From a bacterium (lineage in GTDB: Bacteria; Arandabacterota; Arandabacteria; Arandabacterales; Arandabacteraceae), in contig JALGWB010000080.1 of the NCBI GenBank assembly GCA_025774405.1, positions 1 to 8,301 on the forward strand: 8,301 nucleotides of DNA, read 5' to 3'. Below are positions 7,701-8,301 of this stretch, one piece after another; position 1 is the first letter of the stretch; each line of letters opens with the position of its first letter. The position numbers were made by a program, and so were the translations under genes. The notes beneath the pieces were generated by a model that saw only the letters and a program-made list of their open reading frames with translations, did not search any database and was not told the origin of the DNA.

Positions 7701-8086
7701 ATTCTAAACAGCGAGTTCTCTTCTACAAGAGGCTTGTTGAGACAAGAGAGGTCAAAGCTGTTGATGATCTTGAAGCAGAACTTGTGGATCGTTATGGAGG
7801 TCTGCCGATCCAGGCACACTACTTGCTTGAGTTCCAGCGCCTGAGGATTCTGGCTCAAAGGGCAAAGATCTCAAGAGTCGTCGTCAAGGCATCGTCAATG
7901 CTTCTGGAACCGATGGAGAATCGTAGAATTTCAATGGCTGAGGTTGAACAGATCATGCGGCTGGACGTTGACATCGAACTCGAGAGTGGATCAAAGCCGT
8001 GTGTGCGCCTGAAACAGGTTCCTGAGTCAGCAGATGAGCGCCTCAGGCTTATGAGAAAGGTATTGAATGGGTTTGAGGTGATGTGA
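4700..8086 (+). CDS. mfd: Transcription-repair coupling factor Mfd
   Basis: Mfd binds RNA polymerase stalled at DNA damage, pushes it off using ATP-driven translocation, and recruits UvrA for nucleotide excision repair. With the ATG at 4700 the protein has 1128 residues, close to the usual length. Domains in order are: a UvrB-like N-terminal module with a degenerate, Lys-less Walker A GLTGSS (32-37) and FPDWEILPYDELSPHEG (80-96); the UvrA-contact region VEEVGTFSIRGGIVDIYPP (166-184); a CarD-like RNA polymerase-interaction domain (about 464-521, YVVHVNHGIGQYGG and DKLYVPIEQLDLL); and a RecG-like SF2 motor with Walker A GDVGYGKT (615-622), DEEQRFG (716-722), TATPIPRTLH (742-751), VESGLDIPS (858-866) and QLYQLRGRVGRS (882-893). 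A D7 autoinhibitory C-terminus follows. The frame stays open back to TTG 4655, but those residues are unlike the family. TTG 4694 is a possible alternative. The gene overlaps the upstream gene by 20 bases and ends in tandem in-frame stops, TGA then TAG. Confidence 0.97.
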   Translation: MLASILEILKASNGIKCLLDAVESRPRVAVGGLTGSSTSVVIAVLFQKLKRPLVIVCPDEAERLKDDIESVAGCENVLYFPDWEILPYDELSPHEGIVGQRLKTLSRLLVKEQLIVITPIRAFLRHIIPRDDLARSLIKIGKGAHVKFGDLLMRLVESGFRRVTVVEEVGTFSIRGGIVDIYPPSMDNPIRLEFLGDEIESIREFDVITQRSIGHLENVTIVPAKEIVLDQRAIEAFMTHLKRKRLRGRRIEEVAIHVKECFFFDGLEAYAPYFYSTRSTVTSYLPSDAIVILVEPEELHQKIDQILEETRVRYDQADGRLNHLPLPEMVFDDLNAVLDSHQGKLLEFSTFKPKSDAVMLDFGAPESFGGSLKLLRSSLEESARKGYRIYVLCDNEGQVERLEEIIPVASGAVTIGVGALRQGFIFKEAKLKVITDSDIFGRYRRRPRYPRFRGEGPIESYRILNVGDYVVHVNHGIGQYGGVERLVVEGRETECLLVHYAGGDKLYVPIEQLDLLQKYIGKDGQPPSLSKLGGAGWERIKARTKKAIKEMAEELIRIYALRKARPGHAFKPDTHWQKELEASFIYEETPDQLRATEEIKRDMESDRPMDRLVCGDVGYGKTEVAIRAAFKAVMDGKQVAVLVPTTVLAQQHFYTFRERLAEYPVIVEMLSRFRTRPEQKRIIEALRDGRIDIVIGTHRLLQKDVELKDLGLVIIDEEQRFGVAHKEAFKKMRATLDVLTLTATPIPRTLHMALLGARDMSIIDTPPKDRLPVETEVVPYDEEVLVSAMMRELDRGGQIFFVHNRVESIDAVAARVASLVPQARVAVAHGQMRERDLERIMLDFVNRKYDILVSTMIVESGLDIPSVNTIIVNRADTLGLAQLYQLRGRVGRSKHRAYAYLVVPRRHHLTDEQRKRLKTLTEFTALGSGFRIAMRDLEIRGAGNILGPQQSGYIAEVGFDLYCKLLEEAVKEIRGEPVEPRVEAKIETDLPAYLPDSYVEDSKQRVLFYKRLVETREVKAVDDLEAELVDRYGGLPIQAHYLLEFQRLRILAQRAKISRVVVKASSMLLEPMENRRISMAEVEQIMRLDVDIELESGSKPCVRLKQVPESADERLRLMRKVLNGFEVM

Positions 8087-8103
8087 TAGTTTGGCTCGAA
8101 AAG

Positions 8104-8110
8104 AAAGGAG
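8104..8110 (+). promoter_or_regulatory. Ribosome binding site of the SurA/PpiC-like lipoprotein gene
   Basis: AAAGGAG lies seven bases before the ATG at 8118, an ideal Shine-Dalgarno arrangement. It supports independent, efficient initiation of this gene after the mfd stop. Confidence 0.7.
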
Positions 8111-8117
8111 CAAAGCG

Positions 8118-8301
8118 ATGATACGCAGATTTCTATTGTTGGCTTTTCTTTTGTTCCTGATTCCGGCAATGGGTTGTCAGAAGGGTGAGCAGAAGATAGT
8201 CGCACGCATAGGTGACGATGTTCTCACGGTGGCACAGATAAAGGAAGAGTATATGGCAATAAGTCCGGGGGCACGTCCTGATCTGCGCACTATCGAGGAG
8301 A
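8118..8301 (+). CDS. SurA/PpiC-like lipoprotein, N-terminal part (3' partial)
   Basis: Only the first 61 codons are in the window and the frame is open at the edge. It starts with a signal peptide, basic IRR followed by a hydrophobic core (about 5-17), and a plausible lipobox AMGC with the lipidated Cys at residue 20. The mature start, KIVARIGDDVLTVAQIKEEY (26-45), matches the typical opening of SurA N-terminal and PpiC parvulin-type peptidyl-prolyl isomerases, which read like VARVGDxxITxxEF. Such proteins assist folding of exported or outer-membrane proteins in the periplasm. The gene begins 31 bases after the mfd stop, and a foldase gene directly after mfd is a recurrent arrangement in several bacterial groups. 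The isomerase domain itself is outside the window, so catalytic activity cannot be judged; a SurA-N-only chaperone is the alternative. Confidence 0.75.
   Translation, partial: MIRRFLLLAFLLFLIPAMGCQKGEQKIVARIGDDVLTVAQIKEEYMAISPGARPDLRTIEE

Overview
The window is a compact, one-directional stretch of a bacterial chromosome. Every supported gene is on the + strand, gaps are 0-31 bases or genes overlap, and base composition and codon use look even throughout. I see no insertion sequence, tRNA, rRNA, CRISPR array or phage gene. Several features suggest a Gram-negative-type, double-membrane bacterium: signal-peptide lipoproteins, a SurA/PpiC-like lipoprotein after mfd, and a possible FCB-group-like C-terminal tail. 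It may belong to one of the poorly cultured lineages near Zixibacteria, Eisenbacteria or Krumholzibacteria. This placement is an inference and only moderately supported.

Layout: (1) bases 1-65 hold the last 20 codons of a gene that starts before the window. Its end reads as a Pro/Thr/Ala-rich linker followed by TWGTIKALYR. (2) 66-220 is a gene-free gap with one consensus -35-like hexamer and a good ribosome binding site just before the next gene. (3) 221-718 encodes a lipoprotein with a BsuPI-type beta-sandwich. (4) 728-1762 encodes a MoxR-family AAA+ ATPase. (5) 1749-2651 encodes a DUF58 protein with a von Willebrand A (vWA)-like fold. (6) 2662-4719 encodes a BatA-type membrane protein that carries a vWA domain and a second Rossmann/amidotransferase-like domain. 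(7) 4700-8086 encodes Mfd, the transcription-repair coupling factor. (8) 8118-8301 is the start of a SurA/PpiC-like lipoprotein cut by the window end.

Genes 4-6 form the classical MoxR-DUF58-BatA module. In this module a MoxR ATPase is thought to act as a chaperone or remodelling factor with vWA-domain partners at the membrane. Here it has a BsuPI lipoprotein at its head and mfd translationally overlapped at its tail, followed by a periplasmic folding factor. The likely transcription unit therefore joins envelope-stress or protein-maturation functions to transcription-coupled DNA repair. The individual families are known. The least ordinary points are the gene arrangement, the overlapping starts (one TTG), the incomplete metal site in the BatA-type protein, and the C-terminal tail at the left edge. 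I did not find a convincing, wholly new system.
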